Shown: one piece after another, positions 49,761-59,058 of the stretch
Layout of the letters: each line of letters starts with the position of its first letter
Numbering within the stretch: the stretch's first letter is position 1
Assembly (NCBI GenBank): GCA_014642895.1
Contig: BMJD01000028.1
Coordinates: 1-59,058, forward strand
Direction: 5' to 3'
From: Lentibacillus populi
GTDB lineage: Bacteria; Bacillota; Bacilli; Bacillales; Amphibacillaceae
DNA: 59,058 nt
Made by a program: the position numbers and the translations under genes
The notes under the pieces: model-generated
What the model was told of the DNA's origin: nothing
The model's database searches: none
The model's input: the letters and a program-made list of their open reading frames with translations, nothing else

Positions 49761-50531
49761 ATGCTTTTTGTGCTTGATGTAGGAAATACGAATACCGTTC
49801 TGGGAGTGTTTGAAAAAGATCAGTTAAAACACGAATGGCGAATCAAAACCGACAGATATAAAACAGAAGACGAATTTGGTGTGTTGATAAAATCGCTTTT
49901 TGATCATAAAGGAATTATGTTATCTGATATTCATGGTGCTATTATTTCTTCCGTTGTTCCACCGATTATGTTTGCTCTGGAAAAGATGTGCAGGATTTAT
50001 TTTGATCTCGCACCACTTGTAGTTGACAGTACTATGGCGCGGTCATTTTTGAAAATAGTTTATCCGAATCCAAAGGAAATAGGGGCGGATCGGGTTGTAA
50101 ATGCTGTTGGTGCCATTGCGGAATATGGAGGACCACTTATTATTATTGATTTTGGTACCGCAACAACGTATTGTTATATCAATGAAAAGGAAGAATATTA
50201 TGGTGGGGCCATTGCACCAGGGATCCATATTTCCATGGAAGCATTATATAGTAAAGCATCCAAACTGCCGAAAATTGAAATCCAGGCACCAGAAAGCGTA
50301 ATTGGCAAATCAACCGTTGAGGCGATGCAGTCGGGTGTTTTTTATGGTTATGTAGGACAAGTAGATGGCATTGTAACGCGTATCAAACAACTGGCTACAG
50401 TTGAACCGAAAGTCATTGCGACAGGTGGCCTGGCGTCATTAATTTCGGATGCATCCACAACAATTGATCATGTTGATAAACATTTAACACTAAAAGGACT
50501 AAATTTAATTTATCAAAAAAACATGCGGTAA
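49761..50531 (+). CDS. coaX: Type III pantothenate kinase
   Basis: 256 aa. First step of coenzyme A synthesis. ASKHA fold with N-terminal phosphate motif [30 protein letters not shown] and ATGGLA in family order. I chose the ATG giving MLFVLDVGN, 11 nt after GAAGGG; the open frame begins 13 codons earlier without support. Followed by a family B hairpin and hslO. Confidence 0.95.
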   Translation: MLFVLDVGNTNTVLGVFEKDQLKHEWRIKTDRYKTEDEFGVLIKSLFDHKGIMLSDIHGAIISSVVPPIMFALEKMCRIYFDLAPLVVDSTMARSFLKIVYPNPKEIGADRVVNAVGAIAEYGGPLIIIDFGTATTYCYINEKEEYYGGAIAPGIHISMEALYSKASKLPKIEIQAPESVIGKSTVEAMQSGVFYGYVGQVDGIVTRIKQLATVEPKVIATGGLASLISDASTTIDHVDKHLTLKGLNLIYQKNMR

Positions 50532-50532
50532 G

Positions 50533-50585
50533 CGGATGCTCAAAAAGTCACCGCTTATTATTTGGTAACTTTTTGAACATCCTTA
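50533..50585 (+). repeat. Repeat family B, minimal hairpin copy in the hslO leader
   Basis: GGATGCTCAAAAAGTCACC pairs with GGTAACTTTTTGAACATCC over 19 positions with two mismatches. It begins at the coaX stop and ends just before the hslO AAGGAGG. This is the cleanest example of the family fold. Confidence 0.75.
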
Positions 50586-50603
50586 TCAAGGAGGCTTTTC
50601 ATC

Positions 50604-51482
50604 ATGAACGATTATTTAGTAAAAGCAACGGCGTATCAGGGAATGGTTCGTGCCTATGCTATCACATCGACCAATCTGGTTGAGGAAACGAGACGCCGTC
50701 AGGATACATGGGCAACCGCATCTGCTGCAATTGGACGTACGGTATCGATTACAGCGATGATGGGTGCTATGCTAAAGGGAGAAGATTCGTTAACCGTAAA
50801 AGTAGAAGGGAATGGCCCGATTGGCGCGATTATTGCGGATGCTAATGCCAAGGGGGAGGTCCGTGGATATGTGACAAATCCGCACGTTGACTTTGATTTG
50901 AATGATCGTGGTAAACTGGATGTTTCCCGTGCTGTTGGAACGGAGGGGAACTTAAGTGTTGTAAAGGATTTGGGATTAAAGGATTATTTTACTGGTCAAG
51001 TCCCAATTGTTTCTGGAGAGATCAGCGAAGATTTCACCTATTACTACGCTAACTCCGAACAAATCCCCTCCGCTGTCGGTGCTGGCGTGTTAGTAAACCC
51101 GGATCATACAATACTAGCCGCTGGTGGGTTTATCGTGCAAGTGATGCCCGGTGCCGATGAGGAGGTTATCGAACGGTTAGAGGAACAAATTCAGTCATTC
51201 CCGCCGATTTCAACGTCAGTCCGGGAAGGGAAATCACCAGAGGAGGTTTTACAACGGCTCTTTGTTGATGAGGAAGTAATTTTCCATGAGCGGATGCCGG
51301 TAGTATTCAAGTGTAAATGTTCCCGTGAGCGTATTGCTAGAGCGATCAAAGGATTAGGAAATGAAGAAATGGAAAGTATGGTTAACGAAGATCATGGCGC
51401 TGAAGCAACCTGTCATTTTTGCAATGAAACATATCAATTTACCGAAGCGGAACTTAAAAGCTTCATTCGGGAAAATGAGTAA
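50604..51482 (+). CDS. hslO: Redox-regulated chaperone Hsp33
   Basis: 292 aa. Holdase activated by oxidation. The N-terminal core includes [18 protein letters not shown] and the GPIGAI loop; the C-terminal redox switch is CKC (about 236-238) and CHFC (about 269-272), the four zinc-binding cysteines. Helps protect against oxidative heat stress. TCAAGGAGG lies before the ATG. Confidence 0.97.
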   Translation: MNDYLVKATAYQGMVRAYAITSTNLVEETRRRQDTWATASAAIGRTVSITAMMGAMLKGEDSLTVKVEGNGPIGAIIADANAKGEVRGYVTNPHVDFDLNDRGKLDVSRAVGTEGNLSVVKDLGLKDYFTGQVPIVSGEISEDFTYYYANSEQIPSAVGAGVLVNPDHTILAAGGFIVQVMPGADEEVIERLEEQIQSFPPISTSVREGKSPEEVLQRLFVDEEVIFHERMPVVFKCKCSRERIARAIKGLGNEEMESMVNEDHGAEATCHFCNETYQFTEAELKSFIRENE

Positions 51483-51494
51483 CACCGCTTTAAG

Positions 51495-51735
51495 TCGTGT
51501 TTAAAAAGAGCCAAATAAATTAGAAACAAGAAGGTCAAGGCGGCATAGCTCCTGTGCACCGGAAAAACAAGCGAAGTATCGAGTTAGCTGCCGATCATTT
51601 GGCACTTTTTAAAGATAGGAAACGATAAAAATCGGCATTGAAATCGTTACCTAGCCGATTTCTTCCAATCCAACCTCTGGCTTCTGACATCTAAAAACAC
51701 GTGTTAGCGTTTTTTGAACATCCGCTATAAGAAAG
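51495..51735. repeat. Composite repeat (family B edges with family C inside) before yacD
   Basis: GTGTTTAAAAAGAGCC at 51497 and TTTTTTGAACATCCGC near 51710-51725 are family B edges. Between them sits a block like the other long B copies, then a family C segment (aatcggcattgaaatcg..., ctctggcttctgacatc) with the same order as at 16985-17058. The 263-bp gap holds nothing else. Confidence 0.6.
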
Positions 51736-51745
51736 GGAGCATGAT

Positions 51746-52642
51746 ATGTCAAAAAGATTAATGCTGGGGATCATTGTTGTATTGCTGATAACAAACACTA
51801 CAACATTATTGTTTTGGAATCAGGAAAAAAAGGTTACCATCGATGGTTCCGATACCAAAATTAACAGTAAGAAGCCAGTTGCAACCGTTGGTAATGAGGA
51901 GATCTCCTATAAAAACTGGATGGAGTCACTTAGACAAGATCATGGAAAAAAGCAATTAAAACAGCTAATCGACCGTAAGCTTGTCAAGCGGCTTGCGGAT
52001 AAAAGCAATATTAAAGTGAATGAAAAAGTGATTGACCGCGAAATCGCACTTTTAACTACGATGCAGGGGGTTATGACGAAAGAAGAAACAAAGCGAAGGG
52101 AAAAGGAATGGCGTCGGGACATTATTTATCGCTATCAATTAATGGGACTGTTAACAAAGGATACAGAAATTCCCGAAAAGGAGATTCGCGCGTATTTTGA
52201 CAGTTACCATAAACAATATGATTTTCAAGCATCCGTACAAGTTTCGCATATCGTTCTACCTGATTTGGAAACCGCTAAAAAGGTAGAGAAAGAACTTGCT
52301 GAAGGTGCATCATTTGGGCTGCTTGCCAGGGAGTATTCGATTGACGAAGAAACAAGAGGTGAAGGCGGATACTTAGGGTTTTTCGTTAATTCAAGTCAAT
52401 TTTTACCTAATGGCTATGCAGATATTGCAAAAGAGATGGAGCAACGGTCGTATAGTAAACCAATTAAAAGTGGCAATGGTACAGCAATCATTTATCTGCA
52501 CAGAAAATTGCCATCAATCACATTTACCTATGATGAAATTAAGCCATACATAGAAGAAGAACTGGCATTGAAGAAATTAGGTCAAACACTTACAGCGGAC
52601 CCGCTATGGGATAAAGCTGATATAGAGTGGGTATATGAATAA
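51746..52642 (+). CDS. yacD: PpiC/PrsA-like peptidyl-prolyl isomerase (YacD)
   Basis: 298 aa. Membrane-anchored parvulin: N-terminal hydrophobic segment (about 5-24), SurA-like helical region (about 40-140), then a parvulin domain (about 155-255) with QVSHIVLPD, YSIDE and GGYLGFF. Lacks the lipobox Cys of PrsA. Substrates unknown. GAAAGGGAGC lies upstream. Sits between hslO and cysK as in B. subtilis. Confidence 0.92.
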   Translation: MSKRLMLGIIVVLLITNTTTLLFWNQEKKVTIDGSDTKINSKKPVATVGNEEISYKNWMESLRQDHGKKQLKQLIDRKLVKRLADKSNIKVNEKVIDREIALLTTMQGVMTKEETKRREKEWRRDIIYRYQLMGLLTKDTEIPEKEIRAYFDSYHKQYDFQASVQVSHIVLPDLETAKKVEKELAEGASFGLLAREYSIDEETRGEGGYLGFFVNSSQFLPNGYADIAKEMEQRSYSKPIKSGNGTAIIYLHRKLPSITFTYDEIKPYIEEELALKKLGQTLTADPLWDKADIEWVYE

Positions 52643-52697
52643 GACAGCCTATAATTGGCAAACGAACCAGGTTAAACGCCCATTAATTGGCTTTTTG

Positions 52698-52726
52698 TTG
52701 ACAAATATGTGTTAACAACGTACATT
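52698..52726 (+). promoter_or_regulatory. Probable sigma-A promoter of cysK
   Basis: TTGACA (52698-52703), 17-bp spacer, TACATT (52721-52726); a TATAAT overlapping at 52726 would need a 22-bp spacer. I could not identify a convincing CymR operator. Confidence 0.5.
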
Positions 52727-52770
52727 ATAATTAAATCATATAAAAGCACTTGGAATTAGGAGGGGATTTT

Positions 52771-53700
52771 ATGAAAGTTGCTAATAGTGTTGCAGGACTA
52801 GTTGGCCAGACACCAATTGTAAAATTAAATCGAGCTGCTGATGAAAATGGGGCAGACATCTATTTGAAATTGGAATTTATGAACCCTGGAAGTTCGGTAA
52901 AAGACCGGATTGCCCTGTCGATGATTGAGGCGGCGGAAGAGGCAGGAATTTTAAAGAATGGCGATACGATCATTGAACCGACAAGTGGGAATACCGGGAT
53001 TGGCCTGGCAATGATTGGTGCAGCAAAAGGATATAAAACCGTTATCGTTATGCCTGATACAATGAGTAAAGAGCGTCGTAATTTACTACGGGCTTATGGA
53101 GCAAAATTGGTTTTAACACCAGGAGCTGACGGAATGAAGGGTGCAATCAAGAAGGCGGAAGAACTTAAAGAAGAAAATGGCTATTTCATGCCGCAGCAAT
53201 TTAATAACCAGGCAAATCCGGAAATACATGCACGTACAACCGGGAAGGAAATCGTGGAACAAATGAAAGACGGACTTGATGCATTTGTCTCCGGGATCGG
53301 TACTGGTGGAACGATAACGGGTGCTGGAAAGGTATTGAAAAATCATTTTAACGATATAAAGGTATATGCGGTTGAACCGGAGGACTCCGCTATTTTATCT
53401 GGTGGGAGACCAGGGCCGCATAAAATTCAAGGTCTTGGTGCCGGCTTCGTTCCTAAGGTACTTGATACAGATGTATATGATGAAGTTGTTCCGATTTCCA
53501 ATAATGAAGCATTTCAGGCATCACGCGAGGCAGCAAGGTTAGATGGCATTCTAGGTGGTATTTCTTCCGGTGCGGCGATTGCTGCTGCGAAAAAGGTCGC
53601 TAAAAAACTCGGAAAAGGGAAAAAAGTTCTTGCGGTTCTCCCGGATAACGGTGAACGCTATTTATCAACCCCGCTTTATCAATTTGATGAAGAAAACTAG
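52771..53700 (+). CDS. cysK: Cysteine synthase (O-acetylserine sulfhydrylase)
   Basis: 309 aa. PLP enzyme making cysteine from O-acetylserine and sulfide; in B. subtilis it also acts with CymR in sulfur regulation. PLP lysine in GSSVKDRIA (about residue 44), phosphate loop GTGGTITG, and substrate loop PTSGNTG are present. The ATG follows TTAGGAGGGG; the upstream TTG start is rejected. Own promoter; no pab genes follow. Confidence 0.97.
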   Translation: MKVANSVAGLVGQTPIVKLNRAADENGADIYLKLEFMNPGSSVKDRIALSMIEAAEEAGILKNGDTIIEPTSGNTGIGLAMIGAAKGYKTVIVMPDTMSKERRNLLRAYGAKLVLTPGADGMKGAIKKAEELKEENGYFMPQQFNNQANPEIHARTTGKEIVEQMKDGLDAFVSGIGTGGTITGAGKVLKNHFNDIKVYAVEPEDSAILSGGRPGPHKIQGLGAGFVPKVLDTDVYDEVVPISNNEAFQASREAARLDGILGGISSGAAIAAAKKVAKKLGKGKKVLAVLPDNGERYLSTPLYQFDEEN

Positions 53701-53811
53701 GAGCCGGACATGGCTCTTGCTGGGAAAGACTTTGCACATTTGCAAATTCTGTACTTTCATTTCTGAAAAAGGAAGGGTATTTGCTGGACATAGGCCTTTC
53801 TTATGATTCAA

Positions 53812-53848
53812 GGGATTAGCATCAATTTATCTGGTGCTAATCCTTTTT
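53812..53848 (+). terminator. Terminator upstream of folP
   Basis: GGATTAGCA pairs with TGCTAATCC, with inner partial pairing, followed by TTTTT. It ends the cysK transcript. Confidence 0.92.
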
Positions 53849-53901
53849 AATGTGATACGATATGTACATAAAATAGCTATAGGTAGGAAGGTAAAGGAAA
53901 A

Positions 53902-54732
53902 ATGTTGTTAAAAACGCGAACAAAGACATATAATTTGGCGGATGGAACACACATTATGGGGATTCTCAATGTAACACCAGATTCATTTTCGGATGGCGGC
54001 AGCTACACATCTGTCGAAAGAGCTGTTAAACAAGCGGTGTTGATGGAACAACAAGGCGCGGATATGATTGATATCGGTGGCGAATCGACGAGACCCAATC
54101 ATGAACCAGTCTCATTGGAAGATGAATTAAACCGGGTTCTGCCCGTAATAAGGGCGGTCAAAAAGGAAATCCGAGTGCCAATTTCGATTGATACGTACAA
54201 AGCGGAAACGGCGAGACAAGCAGTAGAAGCTGGCGCGGACATTATTAATGATATCTGGGGGGCAAAAAAGGATCCAGAAATAGCAGTTGTTGCCGCTGAA
54301 TACCATGTTCCGATTATTTTGATGCACAATCGGAGCAATATGAATTACACATCATTAATCGATGATATGAAACAAGATTTACAGGAAAGCATGGAAATTG
54401 CTATAAACGCTGGGGTACCAGAAGAAAATATTATCCTTGATCCTGGCATTGGCTTTGCAAAAACGGCAGCAGATAATTTAGTTGTTATGAATAATCTGGA
54501 AAGGTTTGCTGAATTAGGATATCCCGTCCTATTAGGCACCTCCAGAAAACGATTTATTGGCGGGGTGTTGGACTTACCCGCAGCGGAAAGAGATATTGGA
54601 ACAGGGGCAACAACATGTTTGGGAATTACCAAGGGTGTGCATATTGTCCGTGTTCACAACGTCAAAATAAACGTCGAGCTAGCAAGAATGATGGATGCAA
54701 TGCTTGGAAAAGGGGTGGCTGTCAATGGATAA
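53902..54732 (+). CDS. folP: Dihydropteroate synthase
   Basis: 276 aa (B. subtilis sul). Condenses pABA with the pterin pyrophosphate; the sulfonamide target. MGILNVTPDSFSDGG near residue 19, DIGGESTRP and GTSRKRFIGG are conserved. Overlaps folB by 8 nt. In B. subtilis it follows pabB-pabA-pabC; here those genes are absent and it follows cysK after a terminator, so the folate group starts its own transcript. Confidence 0.96.
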   Translation: MLLKTRTKTYNLADGTHIMGILNVTPDSFSDGGSYTSVERAVKQAVLMEQQGADMIDIGGESTRPNHEPVSLEDELNRVLPVIRAVKKEIRVPISIDTYKAETARQAVEAGADIINDIWGAKKDPEIAVVAAEYHVPIILMHNRSNMNYTSLIDDMKQDLQESMEIAINAGVPEENIILDPGIGFAKTAADNLVVMNNLERFAELGYPVLLGTSRKRFIGGVLDLPAAERDIGTGATTCLGITKGVHIVRVHNVKINVELARMMDAMLGKGVAVNG

Positions 54733-55090
54733 GATTATCATTAATCGTATGGAGTTTTACGGTTACCATGGTTTGTTTCCCGAAGAAAATAAATTAGGTC
54801 AGCGATTTTTCGTGGATGTGGAAATTTTTCTTGATTTAGAGAAACCAGGCAGTTCTGATTGTATGGAGGATTCCATTGATTATGGACAGGTATATGAAAC
54901 CGTTAAAGCAATTATGGAGGGGGAACCGAAGAACCTTATTGAAGCTGCCGCTGAGCAAGTGGCCAGTGAATTGCTTGCGGCATTTGCCAAGTTGACCGCG
55001 TGCACCATTAAGGTCACCAAGCCAGATCCGCCAATTCCGGGTCATTATCAATCGGTAGCTGTAGAAATATTCCGGGAGAGAGCGAAATGA
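54725..55090 (+). CDS. folB: Dihydroneopterin aldolase
   Basis: 121 aa. Converts dihydroneopterin to hydroxymethyldihydropterin in folate synthesis. Catalytic region MEFYGYHGLFPEEN (Tyr and Glu22-type residues) and the C-terminal VTKPDPPIPGHYQSVAVEI lysine-containing motif are present. The ATG is inside the folP end; AAGGGG lies upstream. Stop and folK start overlap (ATGA). Confidence 0.95.
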   Translation: MDKIIINRMEFYGYHGLFPEENKLGQRFFVDVEIFLDLEKPGSSDCMEDSIDYGQVYETVKAIMEGEPKNLIEAAAEQVASELLAAFAKLTACTIKVTKPDPPIPGHYQSVAVEIFRERAK

Positions 55091-55599
55091 GACATATATA
55101 CATTGCATTAGGTTCCAATATTGAACCACGAAAACAGTACTTATTAGAAGCGATTTCGTTACTGGATGCCCATGAGGCAATTATGATAACGCAAAAATCG
55201 GCTATTTATCAAACGGCTCCGGTTGGATATACCGAACAGGCGGATTTTTTAAATATGGTTGTGGAGTTAAATACATCGCTTTCCCCATTGGAGTTATTGG
55301 ATGTTTGCCAATCCATTGAACGGAAACTTGGCAGAAAAAGGGAAATACGGTTTGGCCCGCGTACAATCGACCTTGACATTTTACTCTATCATGACGAAAA
55401 TAAAAAAACAGACCGGCTGATTATTCCGCATCCGAGAATGCATGAACGGGCCTTTGTACTTATTCCGCTAGCAGAAATAGCACCTGATTTATTTATTCCG
55501 GGTTGGGATAAAAGTGTAGTGGCCATGGTCCGGGATTTATCCGTAAAAGACAAAAAGGATGTTACAAGATGGACCGTAAACGACTTGGAAGAAGAATAA
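55087..55599 (+). CDS. folK: HPPK, hydroxymethyldihydropterin pyrophosphokinase
   Basis: 170 aa. Transfers pyrophosphate from ATP to hydroxymethyldihydropterin. ALGSNIEPR near the N-terminus, the family motif RKREIRFGPRTIDLDILLY (metal-binding DxD) and HPRMHERAFVL are visible. Coupled to folB at its start and overlapping yazB by 31 nt at its end. Confidence 0.96.
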   Translation: MRHIYIALGSNIEPRKQYLLEAISLLDAHEAIMITQKSAIYQTAPVGYTEQADFLNMVVELNTSLSPLELLDVCQSIERKLGRKREIRFGPRTIDLDILLYHDENKKTDRLIIPHPRMHERAFVLIPLAEIAPDLFIPGWDKSVVAMVRDLSVKDKKDVTRWTVNDLEEE

Positions 55600-55796
55600 A
55601 AGCATTTCGTAAATTAAAAGGGTATACACAGATTTCTTTTGCAAAAGAAATTGGCGTTTCTATAGCCGTGCTCGGGCAAGTAGAGCGCGGTACAAAAGAT
55701 GCGGATGATGAGCTGTTAACGAAAATTGTTAATACATTGGCGATATCATGGGGAGAATTAATGTTAGAGGAAAAAGTACAAGAAGGTGATTTTTAA
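55569..55796 (+). CDS. yazB: YazB, small XRE-family helix-turn-helix protein
   Basis: 75 aa. One HTH of the XRE/Cro type: RIKAFRKLKGYTQISFAKEIGVSIAVLGQVERG (about 9-41), then a short tail. Target genes are unknown. The start lies within the folK end. It is part of the folP-folB-folK-yazB-dusB-lysS order conserved in Bacillus. Confidence 0.9.
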   Translation: MDRKRLGRRIKAFRKLKGYTQISFAKEIGVSIAVLGQVERGTKDADDELLTKIVNTLAISWGELMLEEKVQEGDF

Positions 55797-55816
55797 GGAA
55801 CAAGGGAGGAAGAACA

Positions 55817-56802
55817 ATGTACCAAATAGGTGATATTACGATTCCGAACCGTGTTGCATTGGCACCAATGGCTGGTGTCTCAAACTATGCATTCCGGCTG
55901 ACTGTCAAGGAATTCGGTGCGGGGCTTGTTACAGCAGAAATGGTCAGCGGTAAAGGGATCGTCAATAAAAATGAAAAAACAATGAAGATGCTTTTTATAG
56001 ATGAAGAAGAGATGCCGATGAGTCTGCAGATTTTCGGTGGTGATAAAGATTCACTGGTTGAGGCTGCCCAATATGTTGACCAACATACAAATGCCGCTAT
56101 TATTGATATAAATATGGGCTGCCCTGCCCCTAAGGTTACCAAAATAGAAGCAGGATCCTATTGGCTGTTAGACCCGGAGAAAATATATCAAATGGTATCT
56201 GCTGTTGTTGCAAATGTTGCTAAGCCGGTTACGGTTAAGATGTGGACAGGATGGGATGAAGATCATATTTATGCAGTAGACAATGCCAAAGCGATTGAAG
56301 CCGCCGGAGCTAGTGCTGTCGCATTACACGGCCGGACGAGAAAGCAAATGTACGAGGGTTATGCGGATTGGGATATTATTAAGCAAGTAAAACAAGCTGT
56401 CAACATTCCTGTTATTGGGAATGGGGATATTGACAGTCCGCAGATTGCGAAACAACGTCTTGATGAAACAGGAGTTGATGCGGTCATGATTGGGCGTGCG
56501 GCTTTGGGAAACCCATGGATTGTTTACCAAACAGCTAAGTATTTGGAAACAGGAGAACTAATTGATAATCCGACACCGAAAGAAAAAATAGCAGTATGCT
56601 CGCTTCATATGGAACGATTAATCAAAAAGGTGAGCGTGTAGCAATTATGGAAATGCGTAAGCACGCTGCATGGTATTTAAAGGGACTAAAGGGCAATGGT
56701 AAGGTAAGGTCTCGCATCAATCAAGTGGAAACAAGGGAAGAATTATTGGAAATTTTATATACGTATGCCCAGGAGTTGGAAGCGGCTATAAAGGCATCGT
56801 AA
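55817..56802 (+). pseudogene. dusB: tRNA-dihydrouridine synthase DusB, frameshifted
   Basis: FMN-dependent reductase of uridines in the tRNA D-loop (B. subtilis yacF). The first frame, 55817-56641 (274 aa), holds the TIM barrel with catalytic C102 (NMGCPAPK), ALHGRTR and GDIDSPQ, but stops after ERLIKK. The missing C-terminal part (GERVAIMEMRKHAAWYLKGLKG...) continues in another frame to 56802. Adding one A to the A5 run at 56624-56628 restores ERLIKKKGERVAI. In addition residue 143 is Trp (KMWTGWD) where the family has Arg. Either a decaying gene or an assembly error. Confidence 0.85.
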
Positions 56803-56857
56803 ATCTGTATGATTGACACTGCCTGCTGATTTTTCTATACTAATAACGATGAGAAAC

Positions 56858-56889
56858 CCTGCCAGTTGCTTGCTGGCAGCTTTTTGTTT
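56858..56889 (+). terminator. Terminator after dusB
   Basis: CTGCCAG pairs with CTGGCAG around TTGCTTG, followed by CTTTTTGTTTT. Confidence 0.8.
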
Positions 56890-56923
56890 TATCGTAAAAT
56901 GATCTATTTTTATATAATCTTGA

Positions 56924-58444
<1,521 letters not shown>

Positions 58445-58462
58445 TATGGTTTAGTGTATATT

Positions 58463-58527
58463 GCCAGATGACCTGCTGATAAGATGAGTTGCTCCATCTT
58501 ATTTAGTAAGATCATCTGGTTTTTTGC
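58463..58527 (+). terminator. Nested-hairpin terminator after lysS
   Basis: Outer stem CCAGATGA / TCATCTGG followed by TTTTTTGC; inside it a second perfect stem ATAAGATG / CATCTTAT. The outer stem has the T-run. Confidence 0.85.
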
Positions 58528-58661
58528 TAGAGAGCCTTCTGTTTAGATTGGATTTATTTTTTCCATTCACTTCCTCTTGCGTTTAGGGAATAATCGTGGT
58601 AAATTAGTAAACGTTGCGCTGCCGATGCAGCAAAAACATATTTCCAAACCTAAAAAAGTTA

Positions 58662-58690
58662 TTGACAAATGCTTGTTAGGTTGATATAAT
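58662..58690 (+). promoter_or_regulatory. rRNA operon promoter
   Basis: TTGACA (58662-58667), 17-bp spacer, TATAAT (58685-58690): perfect consensus, about 190 bp upstream of mature 16S. Confidence 0.9.
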
Positions 58691-58723
58691 AATCAAGTCG
58701 CCAAAATTAGAGCGACAAAACAT

Positions 58724-58745
58724 TTGCTCTTTGAAAACTGAACAA
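58724..58745 (+). promoter_or_regulatory. rRNA leader boxA antitermination element
   Basis: TGCTCTTTGAAAACTGAAC, the conserved boxA with adjacent leader bases that bind NusB-NusE in Bacillus rRNA operons. Confidence 0.85.
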
Positions 58746-58764
58746 AACAACCAGTATGTGAACG

Positions 58765-58800
58765 GATGTCAGAGGTCAGAAGCCGGAGGTCAGATTCCGA
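58765..58800 (+). repeat. Family C fragment inside the rRNA leader
   Basis: gatgtcagaggtcagaagc then ggaggtcagattcc, the family C phrase, lies between boxA and the 16S 5' end. The rest of the 58445-58880 gap is the lysS terminator, the promoter and leader. Confidence 0.5.
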
Positions 58801-58879
58801 TGAAGTGCTTTTGACACTGAAATCAATTTTTGAAGCTAAGACATTTCATAAGATTAATTGGTGTTAATCTTATACAAAC

Positions 58880-59058
58880 TTTTTTGGAGAGTTTGATCTT
58901 GGCTCAGGACGAACGCTGGCGGCGTGCCTAATACATGCAAGTCGAGCGCGGGAAGCAAGCGGAATCCTTCGGGAGGACGCTAGTGGAACGAGCGGCGGAC
59001 GGGTGAGTAACACGTGGGCAACCTGCCTGTAAGATCGGGATAACTCCGGGAAACCGGG
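58880..59058 (+). rRNA. 16S ribosomal RNA, 5' end (truncated by the window)
   Basis: Starts with GGAGAGTTTGATC, then TGGCTCAGGACGAACGCTGGCGGCG, the universal bacterial 5' region. Only about 180 nt are present. The variable V1 loop (GGGAAGCAAGCGGAATCC...) and GAGTAACACGTGGGCAACC fit halophilic Bacillaceae such as Virgibacillus or Lentibacillus; this is recall, not a search. The base after GATC is T rather than the common C. Confidence 0.97.

Overview
The window is a 59 kb piece of a low-GC Gram-positive, spore-forming chromosome. Gene order closely follows the origin-proximal arm of Bacillus subtilis, from sleL (yaaH) to the first rRNA operon after lysS. Protein sequences, the start of the 16S rRNA and the intergenic repeats point to a Bacillaceae member of the Virgibacillus/Lentibacillus/Oceanobacillus type. 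Genus is inferred, not proven. Almost every gene can be assigned by family and synteny, and nearly all lie on the + strand, away from the origin. I see no prophage, IS transposase, CRISPR array, toxin-antitoxin module, defence island or biosynthetic cluster.

Layout. 0.1-2.0 kb: two minus-strand genes, sleL (spore cortex lytic enzyme) and an isochorismatase-like hydrolase. 2.1-6.5 kb: tadA, SRP RNA, and the dnaX-ebfC-recR-yaaL-bofA group. 6.6-14.3 kb: csfB, then speA-like/yaaO-tmk-darA-yaaR-holB-ricT-yabA-yabB-yazA-rsmI. 14.4-14.8 kb: abrB in reverse with a Spo0A-controlled promoter. 14.9-25.5 kb: metS, tatD-family yabD, yabE, rnmV, ksgA, yabG, veg, sspF, ispE, purR, spoVG. 25.8-34 kb: glmU, prs, ctc, pth, fin, mfd. 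34-40.2 kb: spoVT, yabM, yabN, rqcP, yabP, yabQ, divIC, yabR. 40.5 kb: a lone tRNA-Met on the minus strand. 41-49.6 kb: spoIIE, yabS, yabT, tilS, hprT, ftsH. 49.8-56.8 kb: coaX, hslO, a PrsA-like foldase (yacD), cysK, folP-folB-folK, yazB and a frameshifted dusB. 57-59 kb: lysS and the promoter, leader and first ~180 nt of 16S rRNA.

How it works together. This is a housekeeping and sporulation neighbourhood: replication clamp loader (DnaX, HolB, YabA), repair (RecR, Mfd), rRNA/tRNA maturation (RnmV, KsgA, RsmI, TilS, TadA, DusB), nucleotide and cofactor supply (Tmk, Prs, HprT, FolP/B/K, CoaX), and sporulation control (AbrB, SpoVG, BofA, CsfB, Fin, SpoVT, SpoIIE, YabG, YabP/Q, SspF). Several regulatory sites can be read directly: tandem Spo0A boxes in the abrB promoter, a sigma-H promoter for spoVG, a sigma-B promoter for ctc, sigma-F promoters for csfB and fin, and a sigma-E promoter for sleL.

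What is unusual. At least four families of small intergenic repeats are scattered through the window, several placed between a promoter and the ribosome-binding site of a gene (spoVG, tatD, mfd, tilS, hslO, yacD, hprT) or inside the rRNA leader. dusB carries a one-base frameshift and a substitution at a conserved arginine. Relative to B. subtilis, xpaC-yaaN, yabJ and pabBAC are missing from their usual places. I did not find a novel multi-gene system; the repeat families are the least explained content.
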